This document shows, one piece after another, positions 1 to 7,834 of a stretch of 20,574 nucleotides of DNA. The position numbers were made by a program, and so were the translations under genes. This DNA comes from CAYTSW01 sp964440605 (GTDB lineage: Bacteria; Planctomycetota; Phycisphaerae; Phycisphaerales; UBA1924), in contig CAYTSW010000040.1 in the NCBI GenBank assembly GCA_964440605.1, forward strand, positions 1 through 20,574. The letters are read 5' to 3'. Below the pieces are notes generated by a model. It saw nothing but the letters and a program-made list of their open reading frames with translations, was not told the DNA's origin and did no database searches. The stretch's first letter is position 1. Each line of letters opens with the position of its first letter.

Positions 1-181
1 GCCCCTCGGGCATCACCGACCATCCGCCCGTCTCCTCGTCCTGCTGCGCGCGCAGGTACGCGATCGACTTGTCAATCATCTCCCGCGCTTGGCGGTAATG
101 CTCCTCGTCGAGCGCCCGGGCGGGCGCGACGAACGCGAGCGAGGCGACGACAACCGTGACAAGAGCAATCAGTGTGCGCAT
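1..181 (-). CDS. Secreted prenyltransferase/squalene-cyclase-repeat protein, N-terminal part only
   Basis: The reading frame opens with ATG at 181 and runs off the left edge after 60 codons, so only the N-terminus is visible. Residues 1-24 form a signal peptide: an Arg near the start, a hydrophobic run (LIALVTVVVASLAFV) and an ARA cleavage site. The mature part begins LDEEHYRQAREMIDKSIAYL and continues with RAQQDEETGGWSV. A 'xAIxYLxxxQxxxGGW' pattern is typical of the alpha/alpha-barrel repeat of squalene cyclases and prenyltransferase beta subunits, a repeat that is also common in secreted planctomycete proteins of unknown function. A Shine-Dalgarno GGAGGA lies 9 nt before the ATG. The gene follows dxr on the same strand after 156 bp, so co-transcription is possible but unproven. 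A signal peptide argues against a true cytoplasmic cyclase; the exact function is unknown. Confidence 0.75.
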   Translation of the reverse strand, partial: MRTLIALVTVVVASLAFVAPARALDEEHYRQAREMIDKSIAYLRAQQDEETGGWSVMPEG

Positions 182-337
182 GATGCGAGTCCTCCAGCGT
201 GCGGGCACAGTCGCACCAAGCGTAGATCTTCCACACCAGCGCGGCAGGACGCATCCCGTGGAGACCGGGCGAGCCCTCCCCCTTCCGCGTCTCCCCTCTG
301 AGTCCTGTGCTTTCTCAGCGCCTCTGCCTCCTGACCG

Positions 338-1549
338 TCAGACAGCCGCCCCCACCGCCGCATCCACCGCCTCGCGCGCCGCCGCGTCGGCCTGCGCCAC
401 GTCCTTGAAGCTGGTGATCGGGGACACCCCGACTTCCCCGATCGCCTGCTCGACCAGTTCGCCGATCCGGCCGAAGGGGATCTTCTCGTCGAGGAAGGCG
501 GTGACCGCCCGCTCGTTCGCCGCGTTGAAGACCGCCCCCGCGGTGCCACCCGTGCGGATGACCTCGTAGCCCAGCCGCACCGCGGGAAAGCGTTCGACGT
601 CGGGTGGGCTCAGCCGCAGCTCGGGCAGTTCGCTCCACTTGAGGCGCTTCCACGGGCCCGGAGCGCGGCTTGGGAACGTCAGCGCGTACTGGATAGGCAT
701 GCGCATGTCCGCGGCGCCCATCTGCGCCACGGCGTTGCCGTCGGTGAACTCCACGATCGCGTGGACCGTGCTCGTCGGCTCGACGAGGACGCCCAGACGC
801 TCGGCGCCCACGCCGAAGAGCCAGTGCGCTTCAACGAGCTCGAGCGCCTTGTTGGTCAGGCTCGCCGAATCGATCGTCACCTTCGCGCCCATGTTCCACG
901 TCGGGTGCGCGAGCGCATCTTCGATGGTGGCGTTGTACGTCTGGTCGCGTGTCTTTTCACGCAGCGCGCCGCCGCTGGCGGTGAGGATGATCTTCGCGAC
1001 GTCGTCGCCCGCCGTGATCGGCGGTTCACAGGGGAACGCCCCATGCCGCGAAGCGATCGCCTGCCACACGCCGGCGTGCTCGGAGTCCACGGGCAGCAGG
1101 CGCGACCCGCTCTGCTTCGCCGCCGCGACGACCAGCTCCCCCGCCGCGACCAGCGTCTCCTTGTTCGCCAGCGCTACGTCGCGCCCGAGCTGCACAGCCG
1201 CCATCGTCGCCGGCAGCCCCGCGTACCCGACCATCGACGCGAGCACGACGTCGCACTCCACTTCGCGCACGAGGCGCTCGGCGGCGTCGCGCCCGAGCCG
1301 CACACGCGCGCCGCCGGCGTTGAGGTGCCGCCCCGCGTCGCCCTTGGCCAGCGCGACGTCCTTCACGCCCAGCTTGCGCGCCTGCTCGCCCAGGGTCTCC
1401 GCGTTGTTCCCCGCGGCCAGGCCGACCACCTCGTAGCGCACGTCCGACTGCTGATTGTCGGCGTAGGCGTTGAGATGCTCGACGACGTCGATGGTCTGAC
1501 AGCCGACGGAGCCGGTAGAGCCAAGGACGATCAGCCGCCTGGTGCGCAT
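338..1549 (-). CDS. dxr: 1-deoxy-D-xylulose 5-phosphate reductoisomerase
   Basis: Catalyses the NADPH-dependent rearrangement and reduction of DXP to 2-C-methyl-D-erythritol 4-phosphate, the committed step of the MEP isoprenoid pathway, in the cytoplasm. The protein has 403 residues, a normal length. Visible motifs in order are the NADPH-binding GSTGSVG (10-16), ALANKETLVAAG (126-137), the metal-binding PVDSEH (Asp155, Glu157), SGG (192-194), HPTWNMGAKVTIDSAS (215-230) and NKALE (233-237, with Glu237 as third metal ligand). DMRMPIQYAL (281-290) is also family-typical. The usual 'HPQS' before the substrate loop reads EPTS here (257-260), a mild deviation. The ATG is 39 bp after the RNase E/G stop codon on the same strand, so the two are probably co-transcribed. 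No strong ribosome binding site is visible at the ATG. The first residues (RLIVLGSTGS) match the usual family N-terminus, which supports this start. Confidence 0.96.
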   Translation of the reverse strand: MRTRRLIVLGSTGSVGCQTIDVVEHLNAYADNQQSDVRYEVVGLAAGNNAETLGEQARKLGVKDVALAKGDAGRHLNAGGARVRLGRDAAERLVREVECDVVLASMVGYAGLPATMAAVQLGRDVALANKETLVAAGELVVAAAKQSGSRLLPVDSEHAGVWQAIASRHGAFPCEPPITAGDDVAKIILTASGGALREKTRDQTYNATIEDALAHPTWNMGAKVTIDSASLTNKALELVEAHWLFGVGAERLGVLVEPTSTVHAIVEFTDGNAVAQMGAADMRMPIQYALTFPSRAPGPWKRLKWSELPELRLSPPDVERFPAVRLGYEVIRTGGTAGAVFNAANERAVTAFLDEKIPFGRIGELVEQAIGEVGVSPITSFKDVAQADAAAREAVDAAVGAAV

Positions 1550-1588
1550 GGCGGTCAGCCTATCCCAACAGACGCGGTACGACGCCTA

Positions 1589-4324
1589 TCAGACGCGGGT
1601 CCTGCGACGATGGCCCTTGAACAGGGTCTTCTTCTTGACCACCGGCTTGATCTCCGGCGGCGTCTCCCGCTTCGTCTCAGACGGTCGCTTGGACCCGCCC
1701 CGCGGCTCCGGCTTCGTCCGGGCCCCGGGCTCGCGCGGCTCCCCATCGCCGCCCGCAGGCTTGCGGCTCCGACGCTTCTTCTTCGGCGCCGCACCGTCGC
1801 CCGACTCGGGCCCGCCCGACGCGCTCGCCTTCTCGTCGACCGGCTCGCTGTCGGCTTCGGGCTTGTTGCGCCCGCGGCCGCCGCGACGACGACGCTTCTT
1901 CTTCGGAGCCGCCCCGTTGCTGCTGGCGTCGGGCGCTGGCGCATCGGCTTCGAGCGGCGCGTCGGTCGTGTCCATGTGGGCATCGGTCGCCCGCGGTGCG
2001 CCGTCGTGCTCCGGCGCAGCCTCGTAGCCGCGCGGCACCGGAAGGCCGTACTTCTGCGCCACTTCCGCCGGCGTCAGGTCCCACGAGTCGCCGCCGCCGG
2101 GCGTGTACGTGGTCGATTCGTCGGGACGCGTGTACTCCTCGTCGTCCGCGTCCGACTCGGCGCGGATGGGGGGGCCCTCCTGCTCCGGCTCGTCGTCGCG
2201 ACGACGGCGACGCCGGCCCCCGCGACGACGCCGACGCTTGCGCTCGCCGCCCTCGTCCGACTCGGCGTCGTGCTGACGCGCAGGCGGCTCGGCGGCTTCG
2301 TCGGCTGCCGGCACGGGCTCGGGCTTGGGCTTGGGCTCCTCACGCGCCTCCGACGCCTGACCCGCCTCGCGCCCGCCATCGTCCTGCGCCTCGTCGCCCT
2401 CGCGACGCCGACGCCCGCGGCCTCCGCGGCGACGCCGACGCTTCTTCTTCTGACCCTCTTCCTCCGTCGAGCCCGACTCTTCGGCGCTCGGATCCAGAGG
2501 CATGCCGGGCATCTCCTCGAGCACATCCTGGCGCTCGGCGATCGCCTCTTCCTCGATGGTGTCCGTCTCCTCGTCGATCGCGTCCACCGCCCAGTCCGCG
2601 GGCGTGGGCTCGTCCCACTCCGGCAGATCCTTGGGCAAGCGCGGCTTGGGCAGCCGGTCGATGGCGATGTCCGACCCGCTGGCGTCGTAGGCGTAGAAGA
2701 CCACGCGGTCGGCCCGCAGGTCGTCGCTCACGCGCACGCGGATGGACTTGCCCGTACGGTGCTCGAGACGAGTCAGGTGAACGCGACCCGCCGAGAGCAG
2801 CTCGCCCGCGACGCGTGGCGCCACGACCAGCTCGATGCTCGCGATCCGCTCGTGGTCGAGGAACGCGCCCAGATCGCGCAGCGCATCGCCCGCGACGCTG
2901 GCGGGCTTCTTGAGCAGGCCCCGACCCTCGCAGGTGGGGCACTTGGCGAAGTGCTGGCTCTTGAGCGAGCCGCGCTGGCGCTGACGCGTCATCTCCACCA
3001 TGCCGAACTGGCTGATGGGCAGGGCCTTGGAAGCCGCCCGATCGCGCTTGAGGCGCTCGTCGAAGAGCTTCTCGATGGCGCGCCGGTTGCCCCGCTTCAT
3101 CATGTCGATCAGGTCGCAGACGACCAGCCCGCCGATGTCGCGCAGTTTGAGCTGGCGGCAGATCTCCTCCACCGCTTCCTTGTTCGTCTCGAACGCGGTG
3201 GTCTCGGCGTCTCCGTGCTTGCGCAGGCGGCCGGAGTTCACGTCGATGGCGATCATCGCCTCGGTCTCGTCGATCACCAGCGAACCGCCCGAGGGCAGCG
3301 GAACCTCGCGCTCGTGCATGTGCTGGATCTGCTCTTCGAGCCCGAAGGCGTGGAAGAGCGGCGTGTGGGCGTCGTAGCGCAGCAGCTTCGTGCCCGAGCG
3401 CGGGGCCACGATCTTCATGAACCGCGAGGCCCGGCGCAACGCCGAGACGTTGTCGATCACGATCTCGTTGACGTCCGTCGTCCACTGATCACGCAGGGTG
3501 CGCATGAGCAGGTCGCTCTCGGCGTACAGCAGCCTCGGCCCGCGCCCCTTCTGGCGACGCTTCTCCATGTCCGACCACAGGCGCTTGAGGTACGCCAGGT
3601 CGCGCTTGAGCTCGGCCTTGGTCCGCTCGAAGCCCGCGGTCCGCAGGATGAAGCCGAACTCGGGGGGCAGGTCGAGCCCATCCAGGATCTTCTTGGCCGC
3701 CCGGCGCGTCTCGTCGTCGTCGACCTTGCGGCTGACGCCGACCTTGTCCATATCCGGGAGCATCACCAGGTAACGCCCGGGGATCGACAGGTAGCTCGTC
3801 AGCGTCGGGCCCTTGGTCCCGATGCCCTCCTTGAGCACCTGGACGATGACCTCCTGACCCTTCTTGAAGCACTGCTGGATCGGCGGGCGTTCGCGGCGGG
3901 GCGTCTTGCGCCCGATCCGCTCACGGGTCTCGGCGTCTTCGCCCGGGAAGTACTGGGGGTGCACGTCCGAGACGTGCAGGAAGCCGTTGTCCTCGACGCC
4001 GAAGTCGATGAACGCCGCCTGGATCGCCGACTCGACGTTGGTGACCTTGCCGACGTAGATGTTGCCGACGCGGCTGATCGCGTTGGCCCGCTCGGCGTGG
4101 AACTCCTCGAGCTTGTCCCCATCAACGATCGCGACGCGGCACTCTTCGCCGGGCAGGTAGTTGATGAGCATGCGCGTCTGCGCATCGCTCTGTTTGTCGG
4201 GAGAGGCGTTTGACGAGCCGGAAGAGCTCAAGGACTTGCTGCTGCTGGAGCCGGACCTGGAAGACGTCTTCTTGCGAGAGCGCGAGGAAGACGACGAGCG
4301 GCTGGATGACTGTGTGCCCGCCAA
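1589..4324 (-). CDS. rne: Ribonuclease E/G family endoribonuclease with Ser-rich N-terminus and Arg-rich C-terminal blocks
   Basis: Endonuclease for mRNA turnover and rRNA processing. From the chosen start it has 911 residues. The conserved core begins at MLINYLPGEE (residue 52, ATG at 4171) and includes the S1 RNA-binding domain (VGNIYVGKVTNV...AAFIDFGVEDNGFLHVSDV). The catalytic aspartates lie in AIDVNSGR (Asp361) and VVCDLID (Asp404). The zinc-link CPTC (462-465) is followed by EGRG. After about residue 610 the protein becomes acidic and low-complexity, with four KKKRRRRRGGRG-like basic blocks encoded near 2400-2450, 2194-2246, 1864-1905 and 1757-1785. I chose TTG at 4324 because GAGGT sits 6 nt upstream. 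A GTG at 4363 would add 13 residues but has no ribosome binding site, and ATG 4171 would remove the Ser-rich segment. Arg-rich tails in this family usually bind RNA or partner proteins. RNase E or G cannot be told apart by name alone; the long tail is E-like. Confidence 0.92.
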   Translation of the reverse strand: MAGTQSSSRSSSSSRSRKKTSSRSGSSSSKSLSSSGSSNASPDKQSDAQTRMLINYLPGEECRVAIVDGDKLEEFHAERANAISRVGNIYVGKVTNVESAIQAAFIDFGVEDNGFLHVSDVHPQYFPGEDAETRERIGRKTPRRERPPIQQCFKKGQEVIVQVLKEGIGTKGPTLTSYLSIPGRYLVMLPDMDKVGVSRKVDDDETRRAAKKILDGLDLPPEFGFILRTAGFERTKAELKRDLAYLKRLWSDMEKRRQKGRGPRLLYAESDLLMRTLRDQWTTDVNEIVIDNVSALRRASRFMKIVAPRSGTKLLRYDAHTPLFHAFGLEEQIQHMHEREVPLPSGGSLVIDETEAMIAIDVNSGRLRKHGDAETTAFETNKEAVEEICRQLKLRDIGGLVVCDLIDMMKRGNRRAIEKLFDERLKRDRAASKALPISQFGMVEMTRQRQRGSLKSQHFAKCPTCEGRGLLKKPASVAGDALRDLGAFLDHERIASIELVVAPRVAGELLSAGRVHLTRLEHRTGKSIRVRVSDDLRADRVVFYAYDASGSDIAIDRLPKPRLPKDLPEWDEPTPADWAVDAIDEETDTIEEEAIAERQDVLEEMPGMPLDPSAEESGSTEEEGQKKKRRRRRGGRGRRRREGDEAQDDGGREAGQASEAREEPKPKPEPVPAADEAAEPPARQHDAESDEGGERKRRRRRGGRRRRRRDDEPEQEGPPIRAESDADDEEYTRPDESTTYTPGGGDSWDLTPAEVAQKYGLPVPRGYEAAPEHDGAPRATDAHMDTTDAPLEADAPAPDASSNGAAPKKKRRRRGGRGRNKPEADSEPVDEKASASGGPESGDGAAPKKKRRSRKPAGGDGEPREPGARTKPEPRGGSKRPSETKRETPPEIKPVVKKKTLFKGHRRRTRV

Positions 4325-4497
4325 GGGGGGACCTCGTGTGGTTGCGCAGGGACAACGTCGCACGCGTCACGATCGGGGGCACGCCGGGGTGCGGGCGCTC
4401 CGTATGGCCCGTCTCGGCGTCGGCGACCGCGAGTCCCCGAGCGTCGCAACGCCGGAGGCGGTCCGTCTGTCCGAGCGAGTGAGCCGCTTTGGGTCCG

Positions 4498-4513
4498 GAT
4501 CGACGCGTCGATC
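4498..4513. repeat. 16-bp perfect palindrome upstream of the RNase E/G gene
   Basis: GATCGACGCGTCGATC reads identically on both strands. It lies in the 250-bp gap between ptsI and the RNase E/G gene, about 170 bp before the latter's start. It could be an operator for a dimeric regulator or a short hairpin in the rne 5' leader. No function can be assigned from sequence. Confidence 0.5.
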
Positions 4514-4613
4514 GCGCTCGAGTGAGCAACGACGGTCGGGACGGGGATCCATCACGCGGGTCACGCCCGGTGGTGCCTGCTCCAGCCGGATTCTGCCGTC
4601 GTCGCGCGTCGGG

Positions 4614-6374
4614 TCACGTCGGTGAGCCGCGGTCGTCGAGGAGCTCGGGGAAGAGGCGTCTGGCCTGATCGCGCAGGTACGCGTTGACCTGCTGTTCCGA
4701 ATCGAACGTGCCGGCTGTTCGGGCCAGTCGCTCGCAGTGACCTCTATCGACCGAACGGATCGCCTTTTTCAAATAAGGGATCCGCGTAGGGGTTACCGAG
4801 AGACTACGCAATCCGATCCCGATGAGCAACAAGCTGTTCAGCAGCTCCCCGGCGGTTTCCCCGCAACACGACACCGGCACGTCTCGCCGACGGGCCGCCC
4901 GCACGATGTTCTTCACCAGCTTGATCACCGCGGGATGCGACGCCGAGTAGAGGTCCGCGACCCGCTCGTTCGTCCGGTCTACGGCCAAGGTGTACTGCAC
5001 GAGGTCATTGGTGCCGATGCTGAAGAAATCCACCTCGCGGGCGAAGGCCGAGGCCATCAAGGCCGCCGACGGCACTTCCACCATGATGCCGACCTGGATA
5101 TGGGCATCAAAGTCGACCCCTTCATCCTCGAGGTCCTCCATCACCTCGTGGAGCATCAGCTTGGCCTTGCGCAGCTCATTGGTGCTCCCGATCAGCGGGA
5201 ACATGATCTTCACCGGCCCGAATGCACTCGCCCGCAGCACCGCCCGAAGTTGCGTCTTGAACATCTGCGGGTGCTCGAAGCAGTAGCGGATGGATCGGCT
5301 GCCCAGGAACGGGTTCCGCTCGGGGTTCGCGATCCGTTCCTGAGTGGACTTATCGGCGCCCAGGTCGAACGTTCGCAGGGTCACCGGCGCCCCGTGGGAC
5401 AGCTCGACCGCCTTCTTGTACTCGGCGAACTGCTCTTCCTCCGTCGGATCGTGGTCCGAGGTCAGCCACAGGTACTCCGTGCGGAAGAGGCCCACGCCCG
5501 AGCCGCCAAACTCGAAGACCTTGGCAGCTTCCTCCCCGAACTCGACGTTGCCCAGCAACTCGATGCGCGTGCCGTCGATCGTCTGGGCGGGGAGGTCGCG
5601 CAGATCGGCGAGCGATTCGCGGATGGCGATCGCGTCGCGCTGGTGCCGCTGGTAGGCCTGAACGGTGGCATCATCGGGCTGGAGCACGACGAGCCCGCGG
5701 TCGCCATCGACGATGACCGGATCGCCGTCGGTCGCTCGGACGGTCGCATCGCGCAGGCCCACGACCGCGGGGATGCCCAAGGCCCGCGCGAAGATCGCGG
5801 TGTGGCTCGTCTGGCCGCCGGTGTCGGTCGCGAAACCGAGGATTTTGCTGCGATCGAAGCCCGCGGCCTGGGTCGGCGTGAGGTCTCGCGCGACGACCAC
5901 CGCCTCGTGATCGAGGTCGGCGAGCGTCGAGACGTGCTCGCCCACCAGGTGCCGGAGCACCCGGCGGTCCAGGTCCCAGACGTCGTCCACCTTCGTGCGA
6001 AAGGCGGTGTCGGGCATGCGCATGAACGTGTCGGCGAGCGCGCCGAACTGCTCCTGCACCGCGTACTCGGCGGTGACGAGCTCATCCTCGACGCGTTGGA
6101 CCATCGGCTCGACGATCGAGGCGTCGCGCAGCATGGCCTGGTGGAAGGCGAAGATCGCCGCCGCCTCGGATCCCAGCTCACGCTCGGCAGCCGCGTGCAG
6201 CGTCGCCAGTTCCTCCATCGACTCGTCGATCGCCTCGCGGACCCGCGCCTGCTCGCGTTTGACCGCCGCCCGGGCGATCACGCGACGCGGGATGCGGGCG
6301 CGGACGTCATCGAGGATGAAGACGCGGGCGATCGCCACGCCAGATGAGACCGGGATGCCACGGAGTTCGTTCAT
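4614..6374 (-). CDS. ptsI: Phosphoenolpyruvate-protein phosphotransferase (PTS enzyme I)
   Basis: Takes phosphate from PEP onto a histidine and passes it to HPr, the first step of the phosphotransferase system, in the cytoplasm. From ATG 6374 it has 586 residues, close to the usual 570-580. The swivel domain carries GGQTSHTAIFARALGIPAVVG-type sequence with phospho-acceptor His191. The PEP-binding TIM barrel carries GLFRTEY (Arg298), TLRTFDLGADK (Arg334), NPFLGSRSIR, MVEVPSA (Glu433), GTNDLVQYTLAVDR (Asn456, Asp457) and the catalytic SCCGETAG (Cys504). All key residues are present, so it should be active. A GTG at 6401 would add 9 residues; the ATG is preferred because MNELRGIPVSSGVAIARV aligns with the normal N-terminus. 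Neither start has a clear ribosome binding site. No HPr, EII or HPr kinase gene is in the window, so its role (sugar uptake or regulation) is open. Confidence 0.95.
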   Translation of the reverse strand: MNELRGIPVSSGVAIARVFILDDVRARIPRRVIARAAVKREQARVREAIDESMEELATLHAAAERELGSEAAAIFAFHQAMLRDASIVEPMVQRVEDELVTAEYAVQEQFGALADTFMRMPDTAFRTKVDDVWDLDRRVLRHLVGEHVSTLADLDHEAVVVARDLTPTQAAGFDRSKILGFATDTGGQTSHTAIFARALGIPAVVGLRDATVRATDGDPVIVDGDRGLVVLQPDDATVQAYQRHQRDAIAIRESLADLRDLPAQTIDGTRIELLGNVEFGEEAAKVFEFGGSGVGLFRTEYLWLTSDHDPTEEEQFAEYKKAVELSHGAPVTLRTFDLGADKSTQERIANPERNPFLGSRSIRYCFEHPQMFKTQLRAVLRASAFGPVKIMFPLIGSTNELRKAKLMLHEVMEDLEDEGVDFDAHIQVGIMVEVPSAALMASAFAREVDFFSIGTNDLVQYTLAVDRTNERVADLYSASHPAVIKLVKNIVRAARRRDVPVSCCGETAGELLNSLLLIGIGLRSLSVTPTRIPYLKKAIRSVDRGHCERLARTAGTFDSEQQVNAYLRDQARRLFPELLDDRGSPT

Positions 6375-6674
6375 GGTGGGCGAGGAGACGGATGTGGACA
6401 CCCCCGAAGGTGCGAGTCTATCGGACGACTCAGCGCGAAGCGGGCAGCCGACATACGCGAGCGCTTTCGCCCGGAAGCGGTGGGCGATGTGCCGCGGGTG
6501 GAGCCGAGCGGGGATGAGGCCGATATACTTGGGCCTCGCGTTACCGGGGCTGTGAGTCTTCGAGGCTGTGAGTCGTTGGGGCGACGCGAGCGACCTCTTT
6601 CCTGTCCCTCACCACGCCCGAGGCGCTTGTTCGGCCCTCGTGACGCGTGCGGGGCCTGTGACAGCGCGGGTGTT
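6375..6674. other. Divergent intergenic region between ptsI and rho
   Basis: Three hundred bases separate the two divergent starts. The plus strand holds a -10-like TATACT at 6524-6529, about 145 bp before rho, without a convincing -35. The minus strand holds a TAGACT-like -10 near 6415-6420, so close to the ptsI start that its leader would be very short. The plus strand is open in the rho frame back to 6480, but the extra residues (CESLGRRERPLSCPSPRP and similar) look non-coding. No other gene or repeat was seen. Confidence 0.4.
6524..6529 (+). promoter_or_regulatory. Candidate -10 element for rho
   Basis: TATACT matches the sigma70 -10 consensus at five of six positions and sits in an otherwise GC-rich stretch upstream of rho. 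The -35 position holds no recognisable hexamer, so the call is weak. Confidence 0.3.
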
Positions 6675-7814
6675 ATGACGACGCTCACCGGCATTCTCCA
6701 GTGGCCGGAGCGCGCCGAGGGCCGTTTGCGGCAACTTGGCGACACGCTCATCGAATCGGCAGATGACCCGTTTGTCCCGCTCGCTCTGGCCGAGCGCTAT
6801 CCGCTGCGCGACGGGCAAGAGATCACCGTCGAGGTGGTCCATCGCAAGCCCCGACGCCGGCGCGGCAAGTCGGGCCAACGCCGCGACCCCCGTCCCGTCG
6901 TCGACGACGTCCTCGCCATCGAGGGTCTGGATCCCGAGGAGTACTCGCGCAGGCGGCCCTTCGAGGAACTGAGCTCCATCGACCCCGAGCCGCGCCTGAC
7001 GCTCGAGTACAAGGGCTGCCCGGACTCCTGTCGCCTCATCGACCTCTTCTGCCCCATCGGACGCGGGCAGCGCGGGATGATCGTCAGCCCCCCGAAGGCG
7101 GGGAAGACGACGCTGCTCAAGGACATCGCCGGCTCGATCCACCGCAACTACCCGGACATCGACCTGATGGCCCTGCTGATCGACGAGCGCCCGGAGGAGG
7201 TCACCGACTTCCGGCGTTCGACTCCTTGCCGCGTCTTCGCCTCGAGCAACGACCGCGACGTGGATCAGCACATCGCGATGGCCAAGACGGTGATCGAACG
7301 GGCGCGCCGGATGGTCGAAGCCGGGCGGCACGTCGTCCTGCTGCTCGACTCGCTGACGCGCCTGGGCCGCGCGTTCAACAACTCGCGTCGGCACGCCAAC
7401 TCGGGCCGGACGCTCTCGGGCGGGATCGATTCCAAGGCGTTGCAGGTGCCGCGGTACATCTTCGGCTCGGCCCGCAACACCGAGGAAGCCGGCTCGCTGA
7501 CGATTTTGGCCTCGGCCCTTGTGGACACGGGGAGCCAGGGCGATCAGGTGATCTTCGAGGAGTTCAAGGGCTCGGGGAACATGGAGTTGATCCTCGACCG
7601 GCGCATCGCCGAGCGGCGGCTCTTCCCGGCGATCAACCTCGCCCAGTCGGGCACGCGCAAGGAAGACAAGCTGCTGGACCCGACGACGTACAAGACGGTG
7701 TCGGCCCTGCGTCGCCGGCTGATGAACATGCCCCCGCCGCAGCAGGTGGAGCAGCTCCTGGCGGCGATGCGTCGGTTTGAGACGAATAACGAGTTGGTGG
7801 GGCTGGGTCGGTAA
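6675..7814 (+). CDS. rho: Transcription termination factor Rho, short form
   Basis: Hexameric RNA-dependent ATPase and helicase that ends transcription at Rho-dependent sites. From ATG 6675 it has 379 residues, about 40 shorter than E. coli Rho. The ATPase half is textbook: Walker A SPPKAGKTTLL (138-148, Lys144), LLIDERPEEVTD (catalytic Glu171), Walker B VVLLLDSLTRLGRAFN (Asp225) and the R-loop region FEEFKGSGNMELILDRR (294-310). FEELSSIDPEPRLTLE (96-111) is the usual connector. The N-terminal helical domain is missing and the cold-shock-like RNA-binding domain is degenerate: the GFGFLR motif position reads AEGRLRQ (14-20), and a basic linker (HRKPRRRRGKSGQRRD, 56-71) follows. The frame is open upstream to 6480, but those residues are compositionally odd and the ATG matches the start of the degenerate domain. 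No strong ribosome binding site. It converges on the NYN gene, 20 bp away. Confidence 0.94.
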   Translation: MTTLTGILQWPERAEGRLRQLGDTLIESADDPFVPLALAERYPLRDGQEITVEVVHRKPRRRRGKSGQRRDPRPVVDDVLAIEGLDPEEYSRRRPFEELSSIDPEPRLTLEYKGCPDSCRLIDLFCPIGRGQRGMIVSPPKAGKTTLLKDIAGSIHRNYPDIDLMALLIDERPEEVTDFRRSTPCRVFASSNDRDVDQHIAMAKTVIERARRMVEAGRHVVLLLDSLTRLGRAFNNSRRHANSGRTLSGGIDSKALQVPRYIFGSARNTEEAGSLTILASALVDTGSQGDQVIFEEFKGSGNMELILDRRIAERRLFPAINLAQSGTRKEDKLLDPTTYKTVSALRRRLMNMPPPQQVEQLLAAMRRFETNNELVGLGR

Positions 7815-7834
7815 AGACGGACATCGAGCCGGAC

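Noticed and set aside
1757..2450. Arg-rich repeated stretches that look like DNA-level repeats
   Set aside because: They are explained as basic blocks in the RNase E/G tail; the DNA copies differ in codons and length.
761..4213. 1150-codon plus-strand frame opposite the RNase E/G and dxr genes
   Set aside because: It is the mirror of genes with full catalytic motifs; its translation is Arg/Leu/Ala-rich low complexity, as expected opposite GC-rich coding sequence.
4737..6347. 536-codon plus-strand frame opposite ptsI
   Set aside because: Shadow of a fully conserved enzyme I; no recognisable domain.
6480..6674. In-frame upstream extension of rho by 65 codons
   Set aside because: It overlaps the likely promoter and its residues do not resemble the Rho N-terminal domain.
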